Origin: Favolaschia claudopus
Lineage: Eukaryota > Basidiomycota > Agaricomycetes > Agaricales > Mycenaceae
Assembly (NCBI GenBank): GCA_037176885.1
Contig: JAWWNJ010000154.1
Coordinates: 434,001-498,000 of the forward strand
DNA length: 64,000 nt
Direction of reading: 5' to 3'
Of this stretch, positions 11,533-23,811 are shown piece by piece. The notes under the pieces are model-generated. The model was not told where the DNA came from. It did no database searches and saw nothing but the letters and a program-made list of their open reading frames with translations. Each line of letters opens with the position of its first letter. Position 1 is the stretch's first letter. The position numbers were made by a program, and so were the translations under genes.

Positions 11533-12661
11533 ATGTTCAAAATCGAGCATCGGCCTTGGGTGCGAGAACCACGAAGACAACCAAACTTACTGGCTTCCGT
11601 CGACCCGCCTCTGATAGACAATGCCACTGACGTTGTCGCAACTCGTTCGGAGATCTGGCTACCATATGGCGATATAATTCTCCAAGTTGAATCAACTCAA
11701 TTCCGCGTCAATCGGGATGTCCTGGCCAGACACTCGTCCGTTTTCGACGACATGTTTTCTATGCCACTTCCTCCCGGCGGTGAACCTCTGCGAGGTTGTC
11801 ACATTGTCGACTTGACAGATGCTGCGGAGGATTGGTCGTTGCTTCTTGAGGTACTATATAATCCGTGAGTGGCAATCTGCATGGCGCCGTTTTTCATATT
11901 TCTAATTCATCTGCAATACTATACCAGGTTTCGTCAACAGGCAAAGTGTAGTTTTCGCATACTTGCCGCCATGTTGCGGCTTGGGCGGAAATACGATTTC
12001 AGAGAAGCGTACGAAGATGCTTTGTCGCGCATCCGCTTTGAGTTTCCGTCCGACTTCGAGGCTTTCGACAATTTGGACGCGGATATGACGAGGATTGAAT
12101 ACCAACGCGGGATATACTGCGATCTTCTGAATTTAGCTTATGAATGTGGTGTTCACTCGAGTATACCCCTTCTGGCGTTCTGTTGCCTTCGCGAGGAGAC
12201 ACTTGTAAGTTGCTAAATTTCTTGCCTCTCCGTGCGAAACTAAGCCGGTATAGGAAACTATTCTTACAGGTGTTGAGCGGGAAGACAAGTCGTGCGCGGT
12301 CCTTTCCGATGATCTTAAAATGTCGATGGCACTGGCATTTGGACGAATGGCTTTGTTCCAGCATCAGAACTTAAGCTGGCTTCGAGACGAAAGTGTCGTA
12401 CCCCACAGCTCATGCCAATCACCCGCTCGTTGTGGGCAGCGGAGGAATGCGATGGCTCGGGTCGTGGACTATGATCATCAAGGCCAGTTCAACCTTGGAT
12501 ACACCATTGATCAGTGGGACGACAGATGGACGGGAGTTCTGTGTGCAGCCTGTGAAGAGGCTGCTGCCACAATTTATGAGGTGAAACGAGCAGAGGGGTG
12601 GAAGCTGTTACCCTCGGTTTTCGGTCTGCCTGAGTGGGAGAGCCTGAATGACCTCGCATAA
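11533..12661 (+). CDS. BTB/POZ domain protein, copy 1
   Basis: This is a BTB-domain protein of the large Agaricomycete family of unknown partners. Such proteins often act as Cullin-3 adaptors or dimer-forming regulators. The ATG at 11533 begins MFKIEHRPWVREP. The BTB fold follows: SEIWLPYGDIILQVESTQF, RVNRDVLARHSSVFDDMFSM and VVDLTDAAEDW-like sequence. After the first intron come ILAAMLRLGRKYDF and LSRIRFEFP, and after a second intron a Cys-bearing C-terminal part (LCAACEEAAATIYE). Two introns, stop at 12661. It is clearly paralogous along its whole length to the gene 226 nt downstream, so the pair is a tandem duplication. Confidence 0.85.
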
Positions 12662-12887
12662 TTAGTTAGTCATATATTCATATTTCTCTTCGAGCCGGAA
12701 TATAGAGTTTTCACGGGGAATATGATCATTTGTCACATATTTACTGCGCAGATCAGTTGAGGGGAATGAGTGCCGTCGCGCAACCGTCGCGTTCATAAAC
12801 ACGTCTTGTCACGTCACTTGATACGCCGCTGGTAGTGTGACAAGCGGCCCTGAGTATTCTCTTTTCTCCCAAGATCCCTGGTATTCC

Positions 12888-14026
12888 ATGTCTCAGCCGG
12901 AGGCTCTTCCTTCCACGAAAAGAAAACGAACGGAAGATGCATCTGAGCCAGCCATGGCAAATACTACTCCTATCACTCGTTCTGAAATTTGGGTACCCTA
13001 TGGCGACATGGTTCTTCAAGCCGAGTCCACGCAGTTTCGCGTCAATCGGGATGTGCTTGCACGGCAGTCGCCTGTATTCAGCGACATGTTTTCTCTGCCA
13101 CAGCCTTCCGATGAGCCAACAATAGAGGGATGTCCTGTTGTTCACCTCTTCGACTCAGCGAAAGATTGGGAGCTGCTCCTCGAGATACTTTACGATCCGT
13201 GAGTTTTTGCGTGGTCTCATCGTAGTAATAGATCCATGTAATTAAACAAGACTCTTCTCCTAGATTCAAATATGAAGACGCGTTACCCTTCGACCTGATA
13301 GCGTCAATGCTACGGCTCGGTCGCAAGTACGAGATGAAGACGGTCAAACAAAATGCCGTATCGCGGATCCGCTACGAGTATCCTACGCGATTGGACTCGT
13401 GGGAGAGAGTGGAGGCTTCTGTGACGAAGATCATACTCCTCGAGGGCGACCGCTCCGGCCCTCTGAGTCTGAATGTTTTCAAACTGGCGTATGAGTGTGA
13501 TGTCCTTCCCAGTCTACCAATACTAGCATTTCTTTGCATCAATAACTTAGATATAGTAGGTCCCATCCAAGTCCCATCTTAAACCGTGTATGACTTACCG
13601 CTTCTTATCAATTAGGAAGCGTTACTACAGGACGAGATTCAAGACAGCGACGGATCTTGTATAGTCCTGCCTGACGATCTCAAATTGAAGCTGGCTATTG
13701 CTTCTGAAAGAGCTTATAAATTTCAAAGACAACATTCCGAATGGTTGGCAGATGGAGAAATGATCCCAGATCCAGCGTGCAAAGTCCCCACAAAATGTAC
13801 CAGTCAACGACAATCGATTCACCACATCCTCGCTTTCGGTGATGTCGATATGAATGCCCGCTTCCACACAATCACTTTCTGGCAATCCGAATGGTCGGAT
13901 GGATTTTGTCGTGCATGCGGAAAGGCTGCGAAGGAAACATACAGATCGAAACTACCAGCTGCATGGGCAGCACTTCCCAGTTTCTTTGGAATGCCGGAAT
14001 GGCAAGACTTTGAGGGATTGGATTAG
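12888..14026 (+). CDS. BTB/POZ domain protein, copy 2
   Basis: This gene has the same architecture as its upstream neighbour. The ATG at 12888 gives MSQPEALPSTKRKRTED, a short basic stretch that could be a nuclear signal. The BTB core has SEIWVPYGDMVLQAESTQF, RVNRDVLARQSPVFSDMF and AKDWELLLEILYDP. Intron positions match copy 1: one after ILYDP (phase 2) and one after NNLDIV. The C-terminal half has MLRLGRKYEM, SRIRYEYP and FCRACGKAAKETYR, which keeps the two Cys of copy 1. The stop is at 14026. The function is not known. The divergence between the copies suggests an old duplication. Confidence 0.85.
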
Positions 14027-14443
14027 TGGATTTGACTCATTGTATTTACTGTCCAGCGAATCTTTTCCTTGCGATACGATTTGAGCCATGGCCAACTCGA
14101 AGAATCCGCAAATATGCATCAGCAGACCGAGCTAACTGAAGTGCGGACCAGTTGAGGTGCGCAAGGCCGTATCCAGAAAGATTGTCCTCACCCCCCGGCC
14201 GCAAAACCTGTTCTTATCGAGTGTAAATTGGTAGATAGATGCATTAACTTCGTGTGGGGACGTGGACGACAGCGTGCTAAGACATTATTACAATGTGAAA
14301 GAGATGGAAAAGAAAAGGTCCGGCTACCAGAAATATATTACAGACTTGCGGTTAAATCATTATGAGATTGAGAAAAATCGTGCACCACTTTTTGGAGTGC
14401 TTCTAGGGAACAGCCGGGACCATTGAAAGGAGAAGCTCAGCGC
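14027..14443. other. Convergent intergenic region
   Basis: This lies between the 3' ends of BTB copy 2 and the antiporter. No gene or repeat is seen; it probably holds both 3' UTRs. Confidence 0.5.
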
Positions 14444-17400
14444 TCAACCCTTGGAGCCTGATCCGGAACCTTGCTTGCCATTTCCAGACGCTCCGTTGTC
14501 GGGCAAGTCGAATGTGATCCTGCCCCGGTCCCCATTACTGTCCTCTGAATTTTGCGGTCGCGGTGGGCTCCGTGCGTCCTCCCCAAAGTCCGCAGTAACC
14601 GGCGTGCTCGTCCCACTCGCCGTGCCCTCAGCGAACCGCACCGAGCGCGCGGGGGAAGGGTCTCGGGAGGGGCGTGCAGAGTGCTGCCGTCGCAAACTGT
14701 CTACACGGGTGTGCCGTGACTGCCGCGGGGAAACAGGCGAGCTGGGGTCGAGGAACGAAGAAGAGGAGCGGCGGTATGCGTAGTCCGTAGGCATGGGACC
14801 CGAAACCTGCGTAGTGCTCTCCCGCGCGGGCGACTCCGATGTTTCTGCTGGGGTCATGGCCTGCGGCGAAACCACGATAGGCGGTGGTGGGGCAGGAGGG
14901 GAGTCGGCTGCGGATGCTCCACGTGTGCGATCGCGCGTGAAGTGTCCTAGAAGCCCTTTGCGGGTGGAGGAGCGTCGCTTTGTCGACGCCTTGGATTTGG
15001 GGGACTTAGAACGTTTGCGTCCCTCGTCTCGAGAGGTGCTAGGCCCTGCCGCTGGGCCAGTCTCACTACGGTCGGATGCCCATCCTTCCTCATCATCATC
15101 GTCTGCTGGTTGGGTATGTTGGGCATGGTGGCGCCGGGTGGGTGACAAACGCTCCTCGAATCGACGTCCTAAAATTTCCAGATCCGTCTCTATCTCACGC
15201 GGCGCATGCCTGATTTTGTCGACAATCTTATGTACCACTTCTTCACGTCCTCGATACGCTGAAGAGACATCGTTCCCGTCCACATTACGGATGACCTCGA
15301 CTTCGACCTATAAGAAGAGTGAGAAAAGGTAGGAACACCGCAAGAAGGGACACAAACTTCTTCACCAGGCCCAGCACGGCGCTCGATGACTCGGTGAGGA
15401 CCTTCCTGCCACTCTGAAACAATCTCCTCGCCATCGGGGGGAACGTCACCCTCCGGACGTAATCCTTCTTCCACTTCCTTCTCCTTCTCATCATGCGATC
15501 CAGGCGTCGTCGTCTCCACAGCCGTCGGGCTCTCACTGTCTCCCATCCGCACATGAATATCCTCCAATTGGCGTCCATCCAAAGACTTTTCCTCGCTGCC
15601 TCCCAGTCCCATCTCGACATCGGTGATCTGGTCTGCGTCGCGGTTGACAATGACCCCGTCGACGTGCCTAACATGGTCCATCCAATCGGGACGCGGCCCA
15701 TGCGTCGCAGTCGTGTGTCGGGACCAGGTCCGCGAGACCGAGTGGACGCGCCGTCCCAGTGAGGCCCCGGGAATCGACATTCCATGAATCGCAATACTGA
15801 ACAGGACCATGAACGCGCAGATGGGTTGAATAGTCTTTTCCAGCAGTTCGATTTGAGGGTCGTCCTCATGATTGCTCTCCGACAACACTTGGGTGGCAAG
15901 CGTCGAGATGAAAACGGCGCCGACGCCAATCGGGCCAAAATGACCGCTGAAGACCGCCTCTTGGAAGGTCTTGATGTCGGGGATCCAGCGATAGAGGGCA
16001 ATCATGACGGGCAGACGGCGGAACAAGAGCACGAGCACAGCGATCACAGCAAGGCGCCATGCCTCCAGCGTCGTGCCGTTGGGATCTTGAAAGCTGGAGA
16101 AGGGCATCCACGCGCCGAGGTAGACGAATGCAGCAATGTTGAAGAGAAGATCGATCACGGAAGAGAAGACCGACTCCTCAGTCTGACGATTGAAGAACCC
16201 ATCCCACGCAAAGGCCGCACCACAAGCAAACGCACTGAGCAGGTCGTCTGAACCCAGGAGCGTTGTGAGCCCGATGGAAAGGAGAGCAAGGGAGACGTAT
16301 TGCGCGACATAGGAGTGACGGTCAATGAGAGAGTGCCGTTCAGAAAACTTCATCATGTAGCGGAAGCTGAAGCCGATAAGGGAGCCGATTATAACGCCTA
16401 GCACGACCTGGTCTGTGGGCAGTAGTGAGTATGTGCGGACAATGGATGAGCCGCGACGTACATAGCCAAAGTATTAAGAACCAATCGCGGATGGCACTCT
16501 TCGCACTAGTATCAATCATGAAGTAGAGGGCGATATAGAGAAAGGGGAACGCGGCGCCGTCATTGCAACCGCTCTCAGCAGCAAGGAGATGTCGGATGTG
16601 CGCAGGAACATGTTTGTCAGCGAATTTTCCACCGACAATAGCAGCAGCTAGAATAGGGTCCGTGGGAGTGAGACACGCAGCGACAGCAAGGCATGGAACA
16701 AAGTTGAGGTTGGGGATGAGGGCGAAGATAAATGCGGCGGAAACAGCCCAACCCTATATAATCGTGAGTATTGCGAAATTGGATAGCGGTGGGATGCAGA
16801 CGGTTACGACGATGACGAGCCATTTCGCAGTTGATCGCCGCAGAACATGAAAGACGGTGCACTCACCCAAATCATTACGGGGCCCAGGAGAAAGAATAGA
16901 CTCTTCCAATGCCGTCGCATGTATGCTTTGGGCAATTCAACTCCGATGGCGAAGACACCGATAGCAAGCACAACACGCGTTACTTCGAGGGTGATTATGT
17001 TGGATGTTTCCTCTGTTGTCGGCCGAATTGAACGGTAGATAATGTAGGATGCACGGGGAGGGTATCCGAGAGGACAAATAAATGAAGAAAATGGCAATGG
17101 GCGGAGTCAAAAATTGAGATTGTGCGCACAGACAGGGCAGGAGAGCACGCACCGTGTCCGCCTCCCCATCCTCGAGGATTGAAGATATTCGCGCCATACG
17201 GACCTATTATTGCCACCCGCTCAGGACGATATTTTACCCTTGTACAAAGACGACACACCGATGATCACCCCGAACACAAAAGCCCAGATAGCCTCTCCGA
17301 TATACAGTTTCTCTCGCAACAAGAGCGAGAACATCCCGAACTATTCACAAAAAAGTGAGCGTGGGAGGGGAATGCTCATGAACCATTTGCACCAGCACGA

Positions 17401-17527
17401 CGAAACCCCCGAGAGCGGCATAGACAATATGAGGCGCAGACACCTCGAACTAAGAGTCATTTGTGAGTAGAGCGTCAAAGTAAGCCGCGGCCGGAAAGGT
17501 AGAACTCACGGGATCGAATTTTGCCAT
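14444..17527 (-). CDS. NHA1: Plasma-membrane Na+(K+)/H+ antiporter, Nha1 type
   Basis: This is a fungal cation/proton antiporter that expels Na+ or K+ in exchange for H+ at the plasma membrane. The first exon MAKFDP starts at 17527. FEVSAPHIVYAALGGF and the fungal signature PYGANIFNPRGWGG follow. Then come VVLAIGVFAIGVELPKAYM, LTPTDPILAAAIVGG and ESGCNDGAAFPF, carrying the acidic residues of the ion site. More helices follow, ending with SGHFGPIGVGAVFISTLA. After about residue 460 the protein becomes a long cytosolic tail rich in Ser, Arg, Glu and Pro with many RxxS sites, ending GSGSGSKG at 14444. Such long tails regulate Nha1 in yeast. Several short introns split the membrane part. The gene is intact. 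Confidence 0.88.
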
Positions 17528-19456
17528 GATTTATCCCAATTGGATGGCGAAAATCGCTCAAGGTGATGTACCGAAGGTAACAGCCACTTCAGTCAAGTGT
17601 TAAGCTCTAGCCAACGCACAAGACAGCGAAGAAAGCCTTGAAAGCGAAGAGAAGGATGTGGTCAAGAGCAAGAGACAAAGAAAGACCAATGGTGATCGAT
17701 ACAGTGGAGTCGAACGCTTGGCGCGGACTATCTAGGCACCACTTTGTTCCGTGGGTGGCCGTTGAACGTTGAGCTTGCTGTTGACGACGACGAGCTCCCT
17801 ATTCCTCACCTTTTGTACTCTCCGCTGCCTGCCTACCCGCCGCAACGAGGTTATACAGCTTCTTATAGTCCTACGGCATACATGGCGGCCATCAACTGTC
17901 TTGCGAATCCATTCCTGCTGCTTTCCTACACTCGGCCAATTTTCTGCGTCGCCTGACTTGGCTGCTGCTGTAAACCTTGGGCGCCTGGGCCATGATCCTT
18001 ACCGACTTGGCCTGCACTTGGTCCGGCTTGGACGCTTGAGCGGAATCTTCAAATTCGCAAAAGTCTCGCCGCAGCTCGCCATACTCAGGGAACTCCTCAC
18101 CACTGTTTTCAGCACCCCAGTGCATGTCTCCGTGTGTGAATCGCACTCTTTCATATGTCCCCAACTCGATATGGGCGTTTTGGTGCCAAGACGCTTTAGA
18201 CTTTTCTCGTTTCAGAAATATCACATTAATTGGAAACATACTCTTGCCATCATCCATGGACTTGGACGCTTTGCCAGATCCAACCTGGATTTGCATGGAA
18301 AGCCGCAGATAATATGGCAGTCCTTGCCATGTACCTGAATTTCAACGGATCTGGGTGAATTCTATCCTCAACGCCAAGACAATCATATCCGGTGGTTGAA
18401 GACCTAAACTGACCGTGACAAAAGGAAGGAAAATACACCCTGCTCTCTTACCTGCTGCTTAGTTCATCCCGCACCTAATCGTGGCCAGCCACTCAACACG
18501 CGAGCCTGAGATCCAGTCCACCGAATCGAGTTCCGTTCACGAGCATTGCGCATAGGCATTCAAGCTGAAAAGTTCGCAATTCGACGCGCCGCAAGCATGC
18601 AGACATGGTGGTAGGGGCAGAGACAGCGTCGTCCTTACTCAACTTACACGTTATTTGCGCCTGTGGGTCCTGCCATACTGATTGCACGTTCCGATCTTTT
18701 TCGGGCTTCTCCGTTACCATTTTGAACTTGGAAAGGCGGCTACTCAAGAAATTGACTTCATGTTCTCCCAACGACATCATCTTTGAAAGGTCTCTGGTGA
18801 CATCGTGAAAGTCGGTCCGATTTTGGTTCTTCCCTCAACCAATCGCTGACTCGGACTGCTGTATTCAGGTCCGGTCGTTCCGGAAGAACAGCAACAAACA
18901 GTGAATGGTGCTGTGAATCAGGAAAGAGAAAGAGCCAATTCAGTTCATTACTCACAATAAATAATAGGCTCTCCACCGACACCGGAGCGCCATGTTCACA
19001 CATCGTGCATGGTACCCGTATATGGTCTCGTTTTGACTTCCCTCGAACTAGCCACTCAGAAATCAGTCAATCCGCGACCATAACGTCCCATCTTCTCGTG
19101 GGTGTGAACGAACCACCTCCTTCGAGCTAAACTGGGATTTGTGCCCACATGAATTCTTGATACGCTTCGGGAAGACAACCGATGTTGGGGCACAGATTGT
19201 GGCTTTGACGAGGGCCTAATTGTCAATGAATGCGGTTCGAAACCCGAAGACAGGAAACGTTCAAGCTTTCAACTTCAAGTATACTACTCGTGACCAATTT
19301 TGGAATCTTGCGCTGACACGACTACAAATGACCATGACGGGACGACTCGGCTCCCTTCCGAGCAGACTGCTGAACGTCGCTGGGGTTGCTCGGATTCAAC
19401 CCGCTGTCGCGTAATCGTGGGCTTCATCCTGCTAAGGATAAATTTGACTTTCTCCC
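17528..19456. other. Intergenic region with weak minus-strand coding signal
   Basis: About 1.9 kb lies between the divergent antiporter and dienelactone hydrolase genes. The minus strand at 17892-19003 may hold an unrecognised spliced gene, listed separately. No other feature was seen. Confidence 0.45.
17892..19003 (-). CDS. Possible hypothetical gene, spliced
   Basis: The minus strand holds protein-like pieces that read in order with plausible GT-AG introns. One is near 19000 (SLLFIVSNELNWLFLFP). One is near 18800-18660 (DLSKMMSLGEHEVNFLSSRL, then a GTAAGT donor). One is near 18380 (DCLGVEDRIHPDPLKFRYM). The last, at 18296-17892, ends RRRRKLAECRKAAGMDSQDS. I do not recognise a family. The frames do not join cleanly near 18800, so it may be decayed or wrongly modelled. 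Treat as tentative. Confidence 0.25.
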
Positions 19457-20702
19457 ATGGCCACTTTTCGATCTCTGCGGGCCACGACGATGAGCTACGG
19501 CGACGACTGCTTCAAAGGTACTCTGTTCACATTTCCATGATGCACTGGATCTGGAAGTTGATTGAAAGTGTTCGTTTTGTGAAGGTATGACGCATGACGG
19601 AGTCCCGGAAGGTCAGAGATCGTGTTTTTTGCGCGTTGCAGTCTTGAACGCTCGTTTTGTTTGTTTCCGCAGGTGATGTAGTCAGGATATCCGGGGTGTC
19701 GTGCTACATCGCAACGCCTACCTTCGACTATCCCAAGGACAAGGTCGTTATATATCTTACCGACGTATTTGGGCTGGCGTTGAAGAACAATTGCGTGAGT
19801 AGGAGATACCTAGTTCTTTTGGTCCGCCTTAAATGGAAAACATGTTTTCAACTAGCTTATGGCCGATGATTTTGCTCGCAACGGATTCAAGGTATGCGAG
19901 GCATTTTGTGGATGTAGAACAGCGAACACAAAGAATCGGTCAGACAGTTGTGGTCGATCTATTCAACGGAGATCCAGTACCCGAAAGCGCGTTTGCACCT
20001 GGGGTAAGCAACTCAGTATTTGCGCTCTGAAGCTCAGCAGACTGATAAATCATATCGAGGCTCCTCCGTTCGAACGTGAAAAGTGGTTTGCGGCCCACGG
20101 ACCAGCACAAACGCGTCCTCCCATAGACCGCGTCGTGGCAATTCTCAAGGAAGAGGGAGTCACTAGATTCGCCGCGACGGGGTATTGTTTCGGCGGTAGG
20201 GCCCTTTGACAGTTTTATGCAAAATTATCTCGATTATTCAAACAGCACGCTATGTCTTTGATCTTGCATTTGACGGCGTCGTTCAAGTTTCCGCTATCAC
20301 GCATCCCGGAGGATTGAAGATTCCGGAAGATCTTGAGGTACGATTGTTGAATTCATTCAATACCCTGAAGTAATTTCATGCGTTCGAAGAACTATCTGGC
20401 AGTGAGCAAGGCGCCTCTCCTGATCAACAGCTGTACTGTCGACCGGCCGTTTCCACCAGAAGCACAAGCTAAAGCAGATGAGCTCTTCGGAGCCGGAAAA
20501 TTTGCACCTGGGTATCGCCGCGAGTATTTCAAAGGTTGTAAACATGGGTTTGCTGTTCGCGGGGACATAAGTGACCCAAAGGTTAGCTAACCAGTCTTCA
20601 AAGCGAATTATGTGGTGCTGATGCAGGCGGCACACAAAGGTCAAAGCCGGCAAAGAAGGAGCGTTCAAGGCATGTGTTGAATGGTTTAAGGAATATTTGT
20701 AA
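19457..20702 (+). CDS. Dienelactone hydrolase family protein
   Basis: This alpha/beta hydrolase belongs to the dienelactone hydrolase (carboxymethylenebutenolidase) family, probably cytosolic. In bacteria such enzymes open dienelactone in aromatic degradation; fungal members act on varied lactones and esters. The start at 19457 gives MATFRSLRATTMSYGDDCFK; the Met at 19490 is also possible. A 27-nt exon at 19585-19611 encodes the MTHDGVPE part. Then follow GVSCYIATP, VVIYLTDVFGL, VVVDLFNGDPVPES, GYCFGG with the nucleophile Cys, and APLLINSCTVDRPFPPE with the acid Asp. GCKHGFAVRGD carries the catalytic His, and the end is ACVEWFKEYL. The triad is complete. It converges on ligase A with only 69 nt between stops. 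Confidence 0.88.
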
Positions 20703-20771
20703 AGTAGATAACCGTGTTGTACCTAATATCCCCGAGGAGCGGAGCATAGACAGTAAAAAATTTACAGGGGC

Positions 20772-23270
20772 TTACAGCCGCGCTTTGATGTCGGTATATA
20801 GTTCTCCTCGTGCTGCCTCCTGTTTGGCGAGTTCTCGAAGCTCTCTTCTGAGAATCTTTCCGGCAGCACTTTAAACACAGGTGAGATAGCCTAAAACGGT
20901 TGAAGGAAACGGACTTGCCTCTTGGGTACTGTATCAATTACCTTGACACCTTGCGAAGAAGATTGAAGACAGAACGAAAGGAAAAGTAACAACACACCTC
21001 CTCTCAGAAATTTATGCTTCGCGACTTGAGATTCCATCCAATTCACTACGCTCTGAGCAAACGCGAGCTTTTGGTCGGCTGACATGACTTCTTGCGGCCG
21101 CGCATGAACCACGTACGCTCTGTTGACAAAATTGAATGGTAATTTGGGTCGGCAGACAGAGAGAGAGGCACCAACCGAGGCAGCTCAGTCGCCTGCTCAG
21201 GACTGTCTACTCCGATCACAGCCGCATCCGCGATATCCGGGTGTGTGAGCAGAACGCTCTCCAATTCCGCCGGCGCCACTGGCCGCGTTTGAACTTGAGC
21301 GAGCGGTATTGGAAGAATTTGAATTTCAGTCTCACCTTGGAATGCCTAAAACTATTCAATCTTGATTCGATATGCGTACAATGACATGAATACGCACCTT
21401 ATATTTAATGAGCTCTTTCTTCCTGTCAACAACCCAGTAATAAGAATCTTTGTCCTTGACAAGGATATCTCCAGTTTTGAACCATCCATCCGGAGTGATC
21501 GAGTTACTTGTGGCGGTTGGGTTGTTCAAATATCCCTGAGACGATTTCCAACATGGCGGATAATGCAGCATAGGGGAGCCTTGCCTTCATTATAGTTTTC
21601 CCGCGTACCCAGAGCTCTCCGGGAACGCCTTCTTCGGCATCGACATTCCCGTCTTCGTCTTGAACAATTCGCGCCTCCAGATTACTACACAGTGTTCCCA
21701 CACTTCCGACTTTGGCATCCGTCTCAGTGAAGTTATAGACGTGTGTTGCGGTTGATGTCTCGGTCAAACCATAAGCTGAGGTATACACCATCAATTTCTC
21801 TGACTGTTGCTTGTAATTGAAATGGCCAACCTTGCCCAATGGCGCAAACTTTAGCGCCTTCGGGGCGCTTTGCGCCAAGCCGTCTTTGTACCTGACCAAA
21901 ACTATCGGAAGAAGGCATAACGAAGGAAGTGATAACATACCTGCTTCACGAGATCTGCGCCCAGTGGTGCAGCACCAGACAACATGTATTCCAGGCTCGA
22001 AAGGTCGTATTTATCGACCGCTGTTAATATTAGCGCCAAAGAGCTCGCGTGAGTACAGGACGTACCCGGATGCCGCGCCAGCACAACTAGAACAGGAGGA
22101 ACAATGAACGCGAGAGAGACTTTATATTTTTCGATGGCGGCACAGAATTGCTCTGGGTTGAACTGCGAGTGAATGACTGTAGACCACCCGAGAACAACAG
22201 TGCATTGCAAAATTGCAGCCAAGCCTAAAATGAGAAGGAGTGAAAAGACACAGAGGCAAAGAATTGGAGAATTGGATACAAGTCGCAACATACCATAAAG
22301 GTGATAGAATGGCAGAAAGCCTAAAGTGGTGCAGTGGCCGGTAGGAGTCTTGACTCCGCTGAATAGATCAGCAGCCAAGATGTCCAGAATGGTCGTAATA
22401 TTTTGATGGCTCAGCTGAATGTGCAAGTCTGTTCAGCGTCGTCTCAGCCCAAAAGTTTCAAATTTGAAATTACCTCCACTCCCTGCCAGCGAAAAAAATC
22501 TGAGCGTTCTTTGTTGAAATACTAATGGGAAGCAGACCTTGGGTTTTCCAGTGGTTCCAGAACTGTAGCAGAGGTACACAGTCTCATGAGCAAGAGCACC
22601 TTCAAATTTGGCTTCGCTGTTCAATTTTCCGCCGCTGAGCAAATCAGACAGTGTCAGCAGTCCGCGACAGTCCGCATCAACCGCGGCGGTTGGCCCGCCG
22701 GCCCAGCGGAGATCCCGCCCGAGAATGATTGTCCGTTTGTCGCCTTCCTGGCGCGACATTCCCATTTCTGAAAACATCGCGCGAACAACGCTAATCCCCT
22801 CCTCTGCGGTGAGGACAAGTCCGGCACCACTGTCGCTATATTGATGGGCTAGCTCGCGAGCTACATACGCACTGTTGGCAGTGGTACACCGCAGACCTGC
22901 CGCTACGCCTAGTATTTACCAGGTGAGGGCGTCAATCACTGGAGTTGAAGCCTGAAGACACACATCCGAACAGGACCACCGGCCATGCAAGAGAGTTTGG
23001 AGAGTATATTAGCGCAGTGGAGCCGCGAGTCGCAAAGGGGGCCGTGGCAGGGTGATTCTGAATTCCATACCCAAACGACAGAGAGAGGTCAAGGAGTTGC
23101 TTCCGAGTAAGAGATGTTCCTGTGGCTCCGTCGATGAATGCAGTAGAAGATCCTGGAAACCCGCCGACGTTATCAGCTGCAGGAGTGCGAGAAGACAAAA
23201 CCCGAGTAAAGATCGAGGTCGTGAGGATGGGTTTATCGGGTCGGTGGGATTTGAAGATGCGCTGAGACAT
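20772..23270 (-). CDS. 4-coumarate-CoA ligase-like acyl-CoA ligase, paralogue A
   Basis: This AMP-forming ligase makes an acyl-adenylate from a carboxylic acid and ATP, then the CoA thioester. The start at 23270 gives MSQRIFKSHRPDKP. Motifs in order: ETVYLCYSSGTTGKPK (P-loop), FLPFYHLYG, LEYMLSGAAPLGADL, AYGLTETSTATH, GELWVRGKTIMK, DGWFKTGD, DRKKELIKYK and SAAGKILRR with the catalytic Lys. It ends KARL, a PTS1-type tripeptide, so a peroxisomal site is likely. Microexons lie at 22474-22482 (GVE) and 21336-21345. The latter gives KYK-AFQ, with Ala where the other four paralogues have Gly. The last intron (20869-20918) has a GC donor. Closest to B, its tandem neighbour. The substrate is unknown; coumarate-type or medium/long-chain acids are possible. 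Confidence 0.88.
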
Positions 23271-23811
23271 GGAGGAACACACTTCAGTAAAGGAAGAGTG
23301 TGACCTGCACGCGAGGCCGACCGAATTTAAGCACTGAGTACACGGCGCATCGTAATCGACTTCCGGTTCACTTCCGTTTCTTGAGAAATTGCAGGCACAT
23401 ACGCCGGCGGCGCGTGCGCGTTCGGCCCCGACCCGTTGTTTGCAAATCTTGCGATCCTGTCTCCATCCGTACGCGTACTGTATACGGTCACGCCGGGTAT
23501 GGTTGCCGAGCGCTCTGAAAGCCTCTCGGCAGTTGCTCGGCAGGGGAAAGGCCATTGCTCCATTTGACAAAGATGAGCTTGAATGTACTGTATCACTGAG
23601 TCGGAGACGGTCGACTTATAATATTCGCCGGCGTTGGATTCATGATTATGATGCCGGCTGGTAGTCCTGCTATCACCCATCCAACGTCAAACCAACAGCA
23701 AAATGAATCGTTAAGGGAGCCACAATTATTAATAAAGAGCCCACGCAGAAAACACGCAAGTCTGTTTCAAAATGGAGGAAGACATTCAACCATTATTATA
23801 CTCAAGATCGT

